Origin: an uncultured Fidelibacterota bacterium
GTDB taxonomy: Bacteria; Fidelibacterota; Fidelibacteria; Fidelibacterales; Fidelibacteraceae
NCBI GenBank assembly: GCA_937862595.1
Contig: CALMFL010000276.1
Location: 1-9,149, forward strand
Direction: 5' to 3'
DNA: 9,149 nt
Shown: positions 1 to 7,580 of the stretch, in pieces
Layout: every line of letters starts with the position of its first letter
Numbering within the stretch: position 1 is the first letter of the stretch
The notes under the pieces: model-generated
Told to the model about the DNA's origin: nothing
Seen by the model: the letters and a program-made list of their open reading frames with translations, nothing else
Databases searched by the model: none
Position numbers and translations under genes: made by a program

Positions 1-1
1 G

Positions 2-235
2 CAGGGGATGCACGCGGTTCTTGCGGAAGGCGGGGGCCGGCTTCACAGCATGCTGGCGGAACGGGATCTCATCGATCGGCTGGAACTTTTCATCGCCCCG
101 GAACTGCTGGGCGGCGGGGTCCGCATGATGCAGGTGCCGCCGCGGAAGGTTTCTGAGGCACTGCGCTTTGTTTCCTCCGCATGGGAGCCGAGCGGCCCGG
201 ACATGCATTTCAGCGGCGTTCTCCGCAACTATTAA
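2..235 (+). CDS. ribD: Riboflavin biosynthesis protein RibD, C-terminal end of reductase domain (5' truncated)
   Basis: The last 77 residues of an open frame that enters from the left edge; the true start lies outside the window. The translation contains VLAEGGGRLHSMLAERDLID and LELFIAPELLGGG, the pattern at the end of the RibD C-terminal reductase domain (DHFR-like fold). This domain reduces the ribosyl chain of the aminopyrimidine intermediate with NADPH in riboflavin synthesis; the N-terminal deaminase domain is not visible. The assignment is supported by ribE, ribBA and ribH following directly. The stop codon TAA overlaps the Shine-Dalgarno sequence of ribE, so the two are almost certainly co-transcribed and probably translationally coupled. 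A free-standing reductase (RibG-like) cannot be excluded without the upstream sequence. Confidence 0.9.
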   Translation, partial: QGMHAVLAEGGGRLHSMLAERDLIDRLELFIAPELLGGGVRMMQVPPRKVSEALRFVSSAWEPSGPDMHFSGVLRNY

Positions 236-246
236 AGGACGGTTTT

Positions 247-882
247 ATGTTCACAGGCATTATCGAAACTCGCGGCACGGTCGACGGGATCACCCGGAAA
301 GGGGACGGCCTGCGCCTCCGCATCCGATCAAACGAACTGGGGGAGCATCTTGAAAAAGACGACTCCGTTGCCGTCAACGGCATTTGCCTGACCGTCGTCG
401 AACGTTCGTCCGAAGGCTTTTCCGCGGATGCGGTCGCCGAAACGCTTGCGCGCACGACCCTGAAGGACTGGAGACCCGGGCAGACGGTCAACCTGGAACG
501 GGGCATGCCCGCCAGCGGCCGTTTTGACGGGCATCTGGTGCAGGGACACGTCGACGGGACCGCGGAACTGATAACGCGGGAAGGGCGCGGGGGCGGCGCG
601 GAAATGACATTCCGGACCGCTGAAACCCTCACGGCGCTTATGGTTGAAAAAGGCAGCGTTGCCCTTGACGGCGTCAGCCTGACGATCGTGTCGGTAACGC
701 GGGACCGCTTTTCCGTCGCGGTGATCCCTTACACCCTTTCGCACACGACCCTGGGAGATCTTCCCCCCGGCGGAAAGGTAAATGTGGAAATGGATATCAT
801 CGGAAAATACCTGGCAAAATTCAGCGGCGGCAAACTGAAATTAACCAAAACAACATTGGAAGCATGGGGATACAAGCTATGA
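247..882 (+). CDS. ribE: Riboflavin synthase, alpha subunit
   Basis: 211 residues, the usual family length. It catalyses dismutation of two 6,7-dimethyl-8-ribityllumazine molecules into riboflavin plus the aminopyrimidine, the last step of the pathway, in the cytoplasm. It starts with the canonical MFTGIIE and has the expected two homologous lumazine-binding barrels: residues about 1-97 (VNGICLTV) and about 98-200 (GHLVQGHVDG, then LDGVSLTIV and IPYTLSHTTL). The start at 247 is chosen because MFTGI is the family N-terminus and AAGGA at 235-239 lies 7 nt upstream; an in-frame ATG further upstream lies within ribD. Its product-supplying partner is ribH, two genes downstream. The TGA stop overlaps the ATG of ribBA. 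The same gene is called ribC in the E. coli naming scheme. Confidence 0.97.
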   Translation: MFTGIIETRGTVDGITRKGDGLRLRIRSNELGEHLEKDDSVAVNGICLTVVERSSEGFSADAVAETLARTTLKDWRPGQTVNLERGMPASGRFDGHLVQGHVDGTAELITREGRGGGAEMTFRTAETLTALMVEKGSVALDGVSLTIVSVTRDRFSVAVIPYTLSHTTLGDLPPGGKVNVEMDIIGKYLAKFSGGKLKLTKTTLEAWGYKL

Positions 883-2123
883 ACGGTGAAGAACAGGAAT
901 TTGTATTTAATACGGTCGAGGAAGCGATTCGCGACATACGGGAAGGAAAAATGCTCATCGTGGTGGACGATCCCTCCCGCGAGAACGAGGGTGATATTGT
1001 CCAGGCGGCGCAGTTCGTCACGCCGGCCGCCATCAATTTCGTGGCCAAAGAGGCACGCGGACTGGTCTGCGCCGCAGTGGAAAAGGAAGTCGCCGACCGT
1101 TTCGGACTCAGCGCGATGGTTACGGACAATTCTTCCCTTCACAGCACCGGTTTTACCGTCAGCGTGGACGCCCTGGAAGGGACCACGACCGGGATCTCCG
1201 CGCACGACCGCGCAAAGACCTTTTCCGTCCTTGCCGATCCCAAAGGCAAACCCGGACAGCTCGGGCGGCCGGGGCATATCTTTCCCATCGTCGCCAAACC
1301 CGGCGGCGTACTGCGCAGGGCCGGACATACCGAAGCTTCCAGCGATCTCTGCCGCCTGGCCGGATGCCGTGCGGTTGCCATGATGTGCGAGATCATGGCG
1401 GAAGACGGGACCATGATGTTGCTGCCCGAGCTGATGGCGTTTGCGAAAAAACACCGCCTCAAGATCATCACCATCGCCGATCTGATCGCGTACCGCCGCA
1501 AAAAAGAACATTATATCGAAAAGATCATCACCGTCCGCTTCCCCAATGAATACGGGGAGTTCAAGCTGACGCTCTACAAGGATCTTCTGGACGGAAAGGA
1601 ACACATCGCCATCACGATGGGCGAGTTCGATCCCGAGACCCCCGCCCTCATCCGGGTCCACTCCGAATGCCTCACCGGAGATGTTTTTCACTCCGCCCGC
1701 TGCGACTGCGGGGCGCAAAAGGATGCGGCGCTCAAAAAGATCGCCGAAGCCGGCAACGGCGCGCTCATCTATCTCCGCCAGGAAGGCCGGGGGATCGGAC
1801 TGAAACACAAGCTCATGGCCTACGAACTGCAGGACCAGGGATTCGACACCGTCGAGGCGAACATCGAACTGGGATTCAAACCTGACCTCCGCGATTACGG
1901 CGCCGGGGCTCAAATCATCAAGGACCTCGGCATCCGAAAAATGCGCCTGATGACCAACAATCCCACGAAGGTCATCGGCCTGTCCGGATATGATCTGGAG
2001 ATCACCGAGCGCGTGCCGGTAGAGATCGAGCCGACCGCAAGCAACAAGTCCTACCTGGAGACCAAGCGTGACAAAATGGGTCACATGATCCTGAACAAGA
2101 ACAAAGAAGGAAAGGAAAAATAG
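879..2123 (+). CDS. ribBA: Bifunctional 3,4-dihydroxy-2-butanone-4-phosphate synthase / GTP cyclohydrolase II
   Basis: 414 residues, typical for RibBA. The N-terminal RibB domain (about 1-205) makes 3,4-dihydroxy-2-butanone 4-phosphate from ribulose 5-phosphate; visible motifs are VVDDPSRENEGDIV (metal/substrate binding acids), TTTGISAHDRAKT, GGVLRRAGHTEAS and LKIITIADLIAYR. The C-terminal RibA domain (about 211-400) opens GTP; it has RVHSECLTGDVFHSARCDCG with the three zinc cysteines, YLRQEGRGIGL and LMTNNPTKV. Both active sites look intact, so both committed steps of the pathway are encoded here. Start: ATG at 879 forms an ATGA overlap with the ribE stop and has GGGGA at 866-870, 8 nt upstream. 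An in-frame ATG at 864 exists but has GGAAG only 1 nt away, so it is less likely. The lysine-rich C-terminal tail (KNKEGKEK) is an unremarkable extension. Confidence 0.97.
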   Translation: MNGEEQEFVFNTVEEAIRDIREGKMLIVVDDPSRENEGDIVQAAQFVTPAAINFVAKEARGLVCAAVEKEVADRFGLSAMVTDNSSLHSTGFTVSVDALEGTTTGISAHDRAKTFSVLADPKGKPGQLGRPGHIFPIVAKPGGVLRRAGHTEASSDLCRLAGCRAVAMMCEIMAEDGTMMLLPELMAFAKKHRLKIITIADLIAYRRKKEHYIEKIITVRFPNEYGEFKLTLYKDLLDGKEHIAITMGEFDPETPALIRVHSECLTGDVFHSARCDCGAQKDAALKKIAEAGNGALIYLRQEGRGIGLKHKLMAYELQDQGFDTVEANIELGFKPDLRDYGAGAQIIKDLGIRKMRLMTNNPTKVIGLSGYDLEITERVPVEIEPTASNKSYLETKRDKMGHMILNKNKEGKEK

Positions 2124-2125
2124 AA

Positions 2126-2590
2126 ATGAAGCACATTGAAGGAAATCTGAATGCCGAAGGCATGAAACTGGCGGTCGTGGTATCGCGTTTCAACGACCTT
2201 CTCACCAAAGAACTTCTCTCCGGAGCGGAAGACTGTTTTCTGCGTCACGGCGGAAAGGCGGAAAACCTGCACGCCGTCTGGGTGCCGGGGGCTTTCGAGA
2301 TCCCGTTCACCGCACAAATGATGGCCCGGAAAGACTATGACGCCGTCGTATGCCTGGGCGCCGTGATCCGCGGCGCAACCCCGCACTTCGATTACGTTGC
2401 CGCCGAGGTCAGCAAAGGCATCGCCAACGTATCCCTCGGAACCGGCAAGCCCGTTATTTTCGGCGTGATCACCACCGACAGCATCGAACAGGCCCTCGAA
2501 CGCGCCGGGACCAAGGCCGGCAACAAAGGCTGGAACGCCGTCCTGAGCGCCATTGAGATGGTGGACCTGGGCCGCGCCCTGCAGTCCTGA
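2126..2590 (+). CDS. ribH: 6,7-dimethyl-8-ribityllumazine synthase
   Basis: 154 residues, normal for the family. It condenses the aminopyrimidine with 3,4-dihydroxy-2-butanone 4-phosphate to give the lumazine substrate of RibE; family members assemble as pentamers or 60-mer capsids. Diagnostic motifs are VVSRFN near residue 15-20, WVPGAFEIP near 52-60, GAVIRGATPHFDYVA (including the conserved active-site histidine of TPHFDYV) and FGVITTDSIEQALERAG with NKGWNA. ATG at 2126 follows the ribBA stop by 2 nt; AAAGG at 2111-2115 inside the end of ribBA serves as ribosome binding site with a 10-nt spacer. It is the last gene of the operon: a palindromic terminator starts 8 nt after the stop. No nusB, the common neighbour of ribH in other phyla, follows. 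Confidence 0.97.
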   Translation: MKHIEGNLNAEGMKLAVVVSRFNDLLTKELLSGAEDCFLRHGGKAENLHAVWVPGAFEIPFTAQMMARKDYDAVVCLGAVIRGATPHFDYVAAEVSKGIANVSLGTGKPVIFGVITTDSIEQALERAGTKAGNKGWNAVLSAIEMVDLGRALQS

Positions 2591-2597
2591 AAATAAA

Positions 2598-2618
2598 AAA
2601 AACTTGCCTCAAGTTTTT
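2598..2618 (+). terminator. Intrinsic terminator of the rib operon (palindrome copy 1)
   Basis: A 9-bp perfect stem, AAAAACTTG / CAAGTTTTT, closes a 3-nt CCT loop directly after ribH. The right arm provides the T run and the left arm is an A run, so it can terminate in either direction. It is a variant (CCT instead of CCC loop) of the palindrome repeated at 2707-2729 and 7388-7410. Confidence 0.75.
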
Positions 2619-2619
2619 A

Positions 2620-2645
2620 GCGGTGTTTTTGCTGAAAAACGCCGC
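2620..2645. repeat. Second hairpin downstream of ribH
   Basis: An 11-bp inverted repeat: GCGGTGTTTTT pairs with AAAAACGCCGC around a GCTG loop, with one T-G wobble. It begins 1 nt after the first terminator hairpin. It lacks a T run after the stem, so it may be a backup stop, a 3'-end stabiliser for the rib mRNA, or a small palindromic repeat of the genome. A function cannot be read from the sequence. Confidence 0.6.
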
Positions 2646-2706
2646 AATTTATTGCCTTAAAAACAACAATATCATGTGTTGATGCGGATTATGCCGTTTC
2701 TCAATG

Positions 2707-2729
2707 AAAAAACTTGCCCCAAGTTTTTT
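2707..2729. repeat. 23-nt perfect palindrome, copy 2 (bidirectional terminator-like)
   Basis: Ten-bp arms AAAAAACTTG and CAAGTTTTTT surround a CCC loop. The sequence is identical over all 23 nt to the copy at 7388-7410, and it matches the rib terminator at 2598-2618 except for one loop base and outer A/T pairs. It lies about 90 nt after the first copy, before the promoter of the giant gene, where it would insulate that gene from rib transcription in either direction. Confidence 0.75.
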
Positions 2730-2746
2730 GGCGCCGGAAATAAATC

Positions 2747-2773
2747 TTGCTTTGAATACTGGAAAGCTATAAT
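2747..2773 (+). promoter_or_regulatory. Candidate promoter of the GLUG-repeat gene
   Basis: A perfect TATAAT hexamer at 2768-2773 sits in an AT-rich stretch, about 155 nt before the start codon and just after the palindrome. The only -35-like element is weak: TTGCTT at 2747-2752, with a 15-nt spacer. Transcription would start near 2780 and give a leader of roughly 145 nt. If the host uses the Bacteroidota-type -33/-7 signals, this hexamer could be coincidental. Confidence 0.4.
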
Positions 2774-2801
2774 TTTTTATTATCATCAACATTTAAGTTC
2801 T

Positions 2802-2885
2802 GGTCCCCGGACAGGGGAGGCCCTTTGTGCCGGGCATCGGGAGGACCTGCGGTTATAGCACGCCGCCTGACCGGGCTTAACAGCC
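2802..2885 (+). promoter_or_regulatory. GC-rich, foldable 5' leader of the GLUG-repeat gene
   Basis: Between AT-rich flanks lies a GC-rich block with several possible helices: GGTCC 2802-2806 with GGACC 2843-2847; CCCC 2805-2808 with GGGG 2814-2817; GCCC 2820-2823 with GGGC 2832-2835; GCGG 2849-2852 with CCGC 2863-2866; GGCT 2874-2877 with AGCC 2882-2885. The first two compete for the same C residues, so two alternative folds are possible. It matches no riboswitch class I recognise, and no open frame in it looks real. It may be only a stable leader. Confidence 0.3.
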
Positions 2886-2927
2886 GATCACAAAAGCAGA
2901 CCGATCATCATCATGGAAAGGAAAAAA

Positions 2928-5900
2928 ATGAAAAAGCACATGCTTTTCGTTGTCTTTTTGCTTTTCGGATATTTTTGCTTCGGACAAACCGCCGTCCCGC
3001 CCGCCGCAGGCACCGGTTCAGCAGACGACCCTTACCAGATCGCCTCCCTGGAAAATCTCTACTGGCTCGCGGCGGACTCCGGCCGCTGGAACTCCTGCTA
3101 TCTGCAGACGGCCGATGTCAATGCGGCAGGGACCGAAACATGGTTCGGCGGCAATGGCTGGCTGCCGATCGGCGACAGTATTGCGGAATTTAGCGGAAGC
3201 TATGACGGGAACAACTACGTCATCGATAACCTGTATATTAATCGCCCCGGAGAAAAGAATATCGGGCTCTTCGGGCTGACGGAGCAGGCCGTCCTGCGAA
3301 ACCTCTCCGTGATCAACGCGCGCATCAGCGGCCGGGTCAATGTGGGCTGCCTGGTCGGACTTGCCGTGAACGGCACTTCCGTCGAACGCTGTTACAGCCG
3401 GGGCGAGGTCACCGTTCAGGATACCTGCGGCGGCGGGATGTTCGGCGGCTTGAAACTGAGTGAAGTAAACGAATCTTACAGCGGCGGAACGGTGACGGGG
3501 TCGGAAGACGCCTGGGGCATCGGCGGCTTCAGCGGCGCGACCTGGATGAACGAAACCTGGATCGGGGACTGCTACAGCACCTGCTCGGTCAGCGGAACGG
3601 TCTATGTGGGCGGTTTTGTGGGGATCAATGAAGGGAACGTCTATCACTGTTACAGCAACGGCGCCGTTTCGGGAAGCGGAGAATATGCGGGCGGATTGAT
3701 CGGTTATACCAATATTGCTTCCGTGGAAGATATTGTCACCGCATGTTTCTGGGATACCCAGCGTTCGGGCCTGGGCAGTTCTTCGGGCGGCACCGGCGTA
3801 AGCATGGAGGAAATGAGGACATTGTCAACCTTCACGGATGCAGGCTGGGACTTTACGGATATCTGGGGGATGGATTCCCTCGTGAACGACGGCTTCCCGT
3901 ATCTGCCCTGGAAAGCGAAGGAGATCGTTCCGGTCGCCGTCGCGCCCGAAGCGGGCGACGGTTCGGCCGACACCCCCTACGAAATAGCGACGCTGGAAAA
4001 CCTCTACTGGATCGCGGCGGATTCAAGCCGCTGGGCCTGTCATTATATTCAGACCGCGTATATCGATGCAACTCCGACTGCAGACTGGTTCGGCGGCAAG
4101 GGCTGGACCCCGATCGGCAATGGAAACGTTGCTTTCACCGGTGCCTATAACGGACAAGAGCATGCGATCGATCATTTGTTTATTTGTGATTCCCTGACGG
4201 ATGCGCTTGGCTTGTTTGGGATAAGCCAAACGGCGATTATTCGCAATTTGAACATCGCCAACTTCAACATGAGGGGAGGAAATGCGCTGGGAGGATTGAT
4301 CGGTCTTGCCGATGCGCTGACGGAGATCCGCCATTGCTACGGCAGCGGGACCCTCCACGGCGAATGTGAGGTCGGGGCGCTGGTCGGATGGAGCCGGAAT
4401 TCCAAAATACTTGACTGCCACACATCCGGGACCGTTTACGGGAATACGGGCAATATCGGCGGACTGGTCGGCTTCGCGGAGGGATCTGAGATAATCAACT
4501 GTTACAGCTATTCCCCGGTAAATCCCTTTTATGGCCATGGATATTGTGTCGGAGGGCTGATTGGAGTTCTGTATAGATCGAATCTATTGAATTGCTACAG
4601 TACCGGGGTCGTATGGGGCGGTATTTACATCGGCGGACAGGTCGGCGGACTGATCGGGAACAGCCGCGAATCTTCCGTTAAATACTGTTACAGCACCGGA
4701 AATGCGACCGGTGTGAACTGTAGCGGCGGCCTGATCGGCGAGTGTGAAAGCACGCTCCTGCAGAATTGTTTCAGCCGCGGCAATGTCGAAGGAGACACCC
4801 GGCTCGGCGGTCTGGCGGGCTTGGTCTATGTCGGATCTCACATTGAGAACTGCTACAGTACCGGCGCTGTCCAGGGAGCCATAGCCCTGGCAGGCGGACT
4901 GATCGGAGAACGTTACGATTCTCCCGTCAGCGGCAGTTTCTGGGATACCGAAACATCCGGCTATTCAGCTTCCGCCGGCGGAGTGGGAAAAAGCACGGCG
5001 GAGATGAAGACGACGGCTACCTATGCCGATGCCGGATGGGATTTTACGGATGTCTGGCAAATGGATGCCGGCGTGAATGACGATTACCCCTTCCTGAATG
5101 AACGTATCTATTTGATCCCGATCGTATCAACGGATCGCGTTAAGAACATTATGACGGCAAGTGCGGAGATAGAAGGAAATATTCTTTATTTGGGTGACAC
5201 GGATCCCACGCAGTATGGGGTTTGCTGGAACACCGGGGGTAACCCGAAGGTCAGCGACAGCAAAACGGAAGAAGGCGGTATTGATACGGAAGGCTCATTT
5301 ACCAGCCGAATGACAGGATTAAATGCCAATACCTTTTACTTTGCAAGAGTCTATGCAATCAATGCCGCAGGAACATCCTACGGTAATATGATCAGCTTCT
5401 ATACCTTAGCCGTCGATCCGGTTCTGCCTGTTGGGAACGGCACCGAAGAAGATCCCTATAAGATCGCAAATCTTGAGAATCTCTATTGGATGGCTTCAGA
5501 CACAAGTGGTTGTGCGACGGATTTTTATATTCAGACTGCAGATATTGATGCAAGTCCGACAGAAAACTGGTTCGGGGGTAAAGGGTGGCCACCCGTTATG
5601 CTCAATGGATTTTACAATGGTCAGGGGCATGTGATCGACCACCTGTATATTAATCGTTTTGACTCCGATTATATTGGATTATTTGCTACGGCAGGAGATG
5701 TGATCAATCTTCGGCTTACCAATGCAAATATAACGGGCAAGTCTTGTGTCGGAAGCCTGATAGGATATAAAGGCAGTTTTTCTTACGTTGATAACTGCCA
5801 CGGTTCGGGGACTGTCAGGGGTGCCGGTACTGTGGGGGGACTTGTGGGCTGGAGCCAGCAATCAACAATCATGAATTGCTCCTTTGACGGCCTAGTGAAC

Positions 5901-7301
5901 GGCAGTGTTGAAACCGGCGGATTGGTGGGCGCCAACGGCATGGGATCAATCCAATACAGTTATAGCAGCGCTTCCGTGAGCGGCAGCGAATATGCCGGCG
6001 GTTTGACGGGTAGAAATTGGGGTACGGTCAGCGACTGCTACAGTACCGGCAATGTCAGCGGCAGCGCCTATATTGGCGGCCTGAGCGGCGCTACGGTCGG
6101 ATCGGGATATTCCCCGGCAACGATCGACCGCTGCTACAGTTCGGGACAGGTTTCCGGGGACAGCCTGACCGGCGGTCTGACCGGAGCCTTCAGCCCGGAA
6201 TATACCACGATCATCAACAGTTTCTGGGATGCCGAGGTCTCGGGACAGCCGACATCGGCGGGCGGGGGGACGGGCAAGACAAGCGCTGAAATGAAGACCC
6301 CGGGCACCTTTGCCAATGCCGGCTGGGACCTTGGCGATCTCTGGGGAATGATCGACACCCTGAATACGGGATATCCGTATTTGTTATGGCAGGCCGACCC
6401 TGAACCGTCCATTGAAACGCTTGATATAGTGAACATAAAAACCGATTCCGCGGAAGTCCGCTGTCGCATCACATATCTTGGGCTTCCCTTCCCGGTCTAT
6501 GGTATTTGCGTGAGCGATTCGGCAAATCCCGCCGTGGACGGACGCAGAACCCTTCACGGACCTGCGGACTCGACGGGTGCGTATTCTTCGCTCATTTATC
6601 CGCTTGAACCCAATACGCGTTATTATGTCCGCGCCTATGCGACAAATATTCTCGGGACCGTGTATGGCGGCATGCTTACCTTTACCACATTTGAAAACGC
6701 CTTGCCGGTCCTTTCCGGCTTAGGGGTTGAGAACATCGATACGGCAAGTGCCGTGGCAAGCGCCGAGATCCATACTCTGGGCTATCCTTTTCCCGTTCAG
6801 CACGGTTTTTGCTGGAGCCCGGACGGACCGCCGACGGTGGAAAACGAAAAAGCCGAACTGGGAAACGCCGATTCCACGGGCGTCTTCAGCGCTGAAATAA
6901 GAGGACTGCTGCCCAATACGCGATATTATATCCGTGCGTATGCAACAAATACGCAGGGCACTGCCTACGGGGATACCCTTTCATTTACTACCCTTCAAAC
7001 GGCGATCGCGGAGGAAATGCCGAACGAATTTGCCTTAGCGCCGAATTATCCGAACCCCTTCAATCCCGTTACCACCATCCGCTATGCGCTGCCGGAAGCG
7101 GCAAGGGTAAAGCTTGTGGTTTACGATATTGCCGGAAGGGCTGTCCGGACGCTGATCGATTCGGAAGAGGCTGCGGGTTACCGTTCCATCGTTTGGGACG
7201 GCCGGAATGATGCCGGCCGGCAGCTCGGCAGCGGCATGTATATTTACCGACTCACCGCCGGCAGCTTTGCGGACACAAAGAAGATGGTGCTGTTGAAATA
7301 A
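2928..7301 (+). CDS. Large secreted GLUG-repeat / FN3-like surface protein with type IX sorting domain
   Basis: 1457 residues. Residues 1-20 are a signal peptide (MKK, hydrophobic LFVVFLLFGYFCF, likely cut before Gln at FG-Q). Three related modules follow, each opening with a G-S/T-x-x-D/T-PYxIAxLENLYW unit and an NxIDxLyi/WFGGxGW segment: about 28-328, 343-724 and 836-1154. Each carries GLUG-type repeats (GGLxG ... NCYSTGxVxG) and closes with SFWDxExSG, a GGxGxS/TxxEM stretch and AGWDxxDxWxMD. FN3-like domains lie at about 731-827, 1163-1256 and 1265-1357 (GLxxNTRYYxRAYATN). Residues 1373-1457 form a FlgD-Ig-like type IX C-terminal domain (NYPNPFNPVTTIRY ... DIAGR ... GMYIYRL ... KKMVLLK). 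No catalytic domain is visible, so adhesion or ligand binding at the cell surface is inferred from architecture only. ATG 2928 is preferred to the in-frame ATG at 2913: GGAAAGG (2915-2921) is 6 nt upstream and the signal peptide then starts MKK. The region around 5100-5800 is AT-richer than the rest. Confidence 0.93.
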   Translation: MKKHMLFVVFLLFGYFCFGQTAVPPAAGTGSADDPYQIASLENLYWLAADSGRWNSCYLQTADVNAAGTETWFGGNGWLPIGDSIAEFSGSYDGNNYVIDNLYINRPGEKNIGLFGLTEQAVLRNLSVINARISGRVNVGCLVGLAVNGTSVERCYSRGEVTVQDTCGGGMFGGLKLSEVNESYSGGTVTGSEDAWGIGGFSGATWMNETWIGDCYSTCSVSGTVYVGGFVGINEGNVYHCYSNGAVSGSGEYAGGLIGYTNIASVEDIVTACFWDTQRSGLGSSSGGTGVSMEEMRTLSTFTDAGWDFTDIWGMDSLVNDGFPYLPWKAKEIVPVAVAPEAGDGSADTPYEIATLENLYWIAADSSRWACHYIQTAYIDATPTADWFGGKGWTPIGNGNVAFTGAYNGQEHAIDHLFICDSLTDALGLFGISQTAIIRNLNIANFNMRGGNALGGLIGLADALTEIRHCYGSGTLHGECEVGALVGWSRNSKILDCHTSGTVYGNTGNIGGLVGFAEGSEIINCYSYSPVNPFYGHGYCVGGLIGVLYRSNLLNCYSTGVVWGGIYIGGQVGGLIGNSRESSVKYCYSTGNATGVNCSGGLIGECESTLLQNCFSRGNVEGDTRLGGLAGLVYVGSHIENCYSTGAVQGAIALAGGLIGERYDSPVSGSFWDTETSGYSASAGGVGKSTAEMKTTATYADAGWDFTDVWQMDAGVNDDYPFLNERIYLIPIVSTDRVKNIMTASAEIEGNILYLGDTDPTQYGVCWNTGGNPKVSDSKTEEGGIDTEGSFTSRMTGLNANTFYFARVYAINAAGTSYGNMISFYTLAVDPVLPVGNGTEEDPYKIANLENLYWMASDTSGCATDFYIQTADIDASPTENWFGGKGWPPVMLNGFYNGQGHVIDHLYINRFDSDYIGLFATAGDVINLRLTNANITGKSCVGSLIGYKGSFSYVDNCHGSGTVRGAGTVGGLVGWSQQSTIMNCSFDGLVNGSVETGGLVGANGMGSIQYSYSSASVSGSEYAGGLTGRNWGTVSDCYSTGNVSGSAYIGGLSGATVGSGYSPATIDRCYSSGQVSGDSLTGGLTGAFSPEYTTIINSFWDAEVSGQPTSAGGGTGKTSAEMKTPGTFANAGWDLGDLWGMIDTLNTGYPYLLWQADPEPSIETLDIVNIKTDSAEVRCRITYLGLPFPVYGICVSDSANPAVDGRRTLHGPADSTGAYSSLIYPLEPNTRYYVRAYATNILGTVYGGMLTFTTFENALPVLSGLGVENIDTASAVASAEIHTLGYPFPVQHGFCWSPDGPPTVENEKAELGNADSTGVFSAEIRGLLPNTRYYIRAYATNTQGTAYGDTLSFTTLQTAIAEEMPNEFALAPNYPNPFNPVTTIRYALPEAARVKLVVYDIAGRAVRTLIDSEEAAGYRSIVWDGRNDAGRQLGSGMYIYRLTAGSFADTKKMVLLK

Positions 7302-7387
7302 CGGCCGGCAACTGATAATATACGATGAAAAAGAGACGGCGCGTCCGCACGCCAGGTTCAGAACTTTCATGCACATCCTGGTAAGGT

Positions 7388-7410
7388 AAAAAACTTGCCC
7401 CAAGTTTTTT
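7388..7410. terminator. Terminator of the GLUG-repeat gene (23-nt palindrome, copy 3)
   Basis: Arms AAAAAACTTG and CAAGTTTTTT around a CCC loop, ending in six T; identical over 23 nt to the copy at 2707-2729. It lies 86 nt after the stop codon at 7301 and is the best candidate for the 3' end of that mRNA. Its symmetry lets it act on both strands. Confidence 0.7.
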
Positions 7411-7436
7411 GCATATCATGTTAGGGTTGAAGTACA

Positions 7437-7457
7437 CCGAATCCCGAACCCCGAACT
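7437..7457. repeat. Three tandem CCGAAYC heptamers
   Basis: CCGAATC, CCGAACC and CCGAACT follow one another without a gap, then TCC. The array is short and imperfect, in an intergenic position between the terminator and the next promoter. Function unknown; such heptamers could be a trace of a degenerate genomic repeat. Confidence 0.5.
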
Positions 7458-7580
7458 CCAAACGCTCACGATCTCAGAACACGGATCTGCGATTTACGAA
7501 GTTTTGGAGAAAAAACTGAATTAAGACATTTACGAACATTTCAAGCCTCCGGTTTTTCAGGGAAAGATCATCGACCCTTA

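Noticed and set aside
1..246. FMN riboswitch for the rib operon
   Set aside because: The operon start is outside the window, and nothing before ribE or between the rib genes is long enough to hold an RFN element.
729..2084. 451-residue open frame on the - strand opposite ribE and ribBA
   Set aside because: It is antisense to two genes with full family signatures, shows no recognisable motif, and is the kind of long shadow frame expected in GC-rich coding DNA.
2676..2858. 60-residue open frame in the gap after ribH
   Set aside because: It runs through the palindrome, the TATAAT hexamer and the GC-rich leader, has no ribosome binding site of note and no family resemblance.
2598..7410. Palindrome copies as a CRISPR array
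   Set aside because: Only three copies with spacings of about 90 nt and 4.7 kb, and each is a self-complementary terminator-like hairpin; no spacers or cas genes.
7502..7519. AGTTTT ... AAAACT hairpin in the gap before the acyltransferase gene
   Set aside because: Only six A/T-rich pairs with no T run after it; expected by chance in AT-rich DNA.
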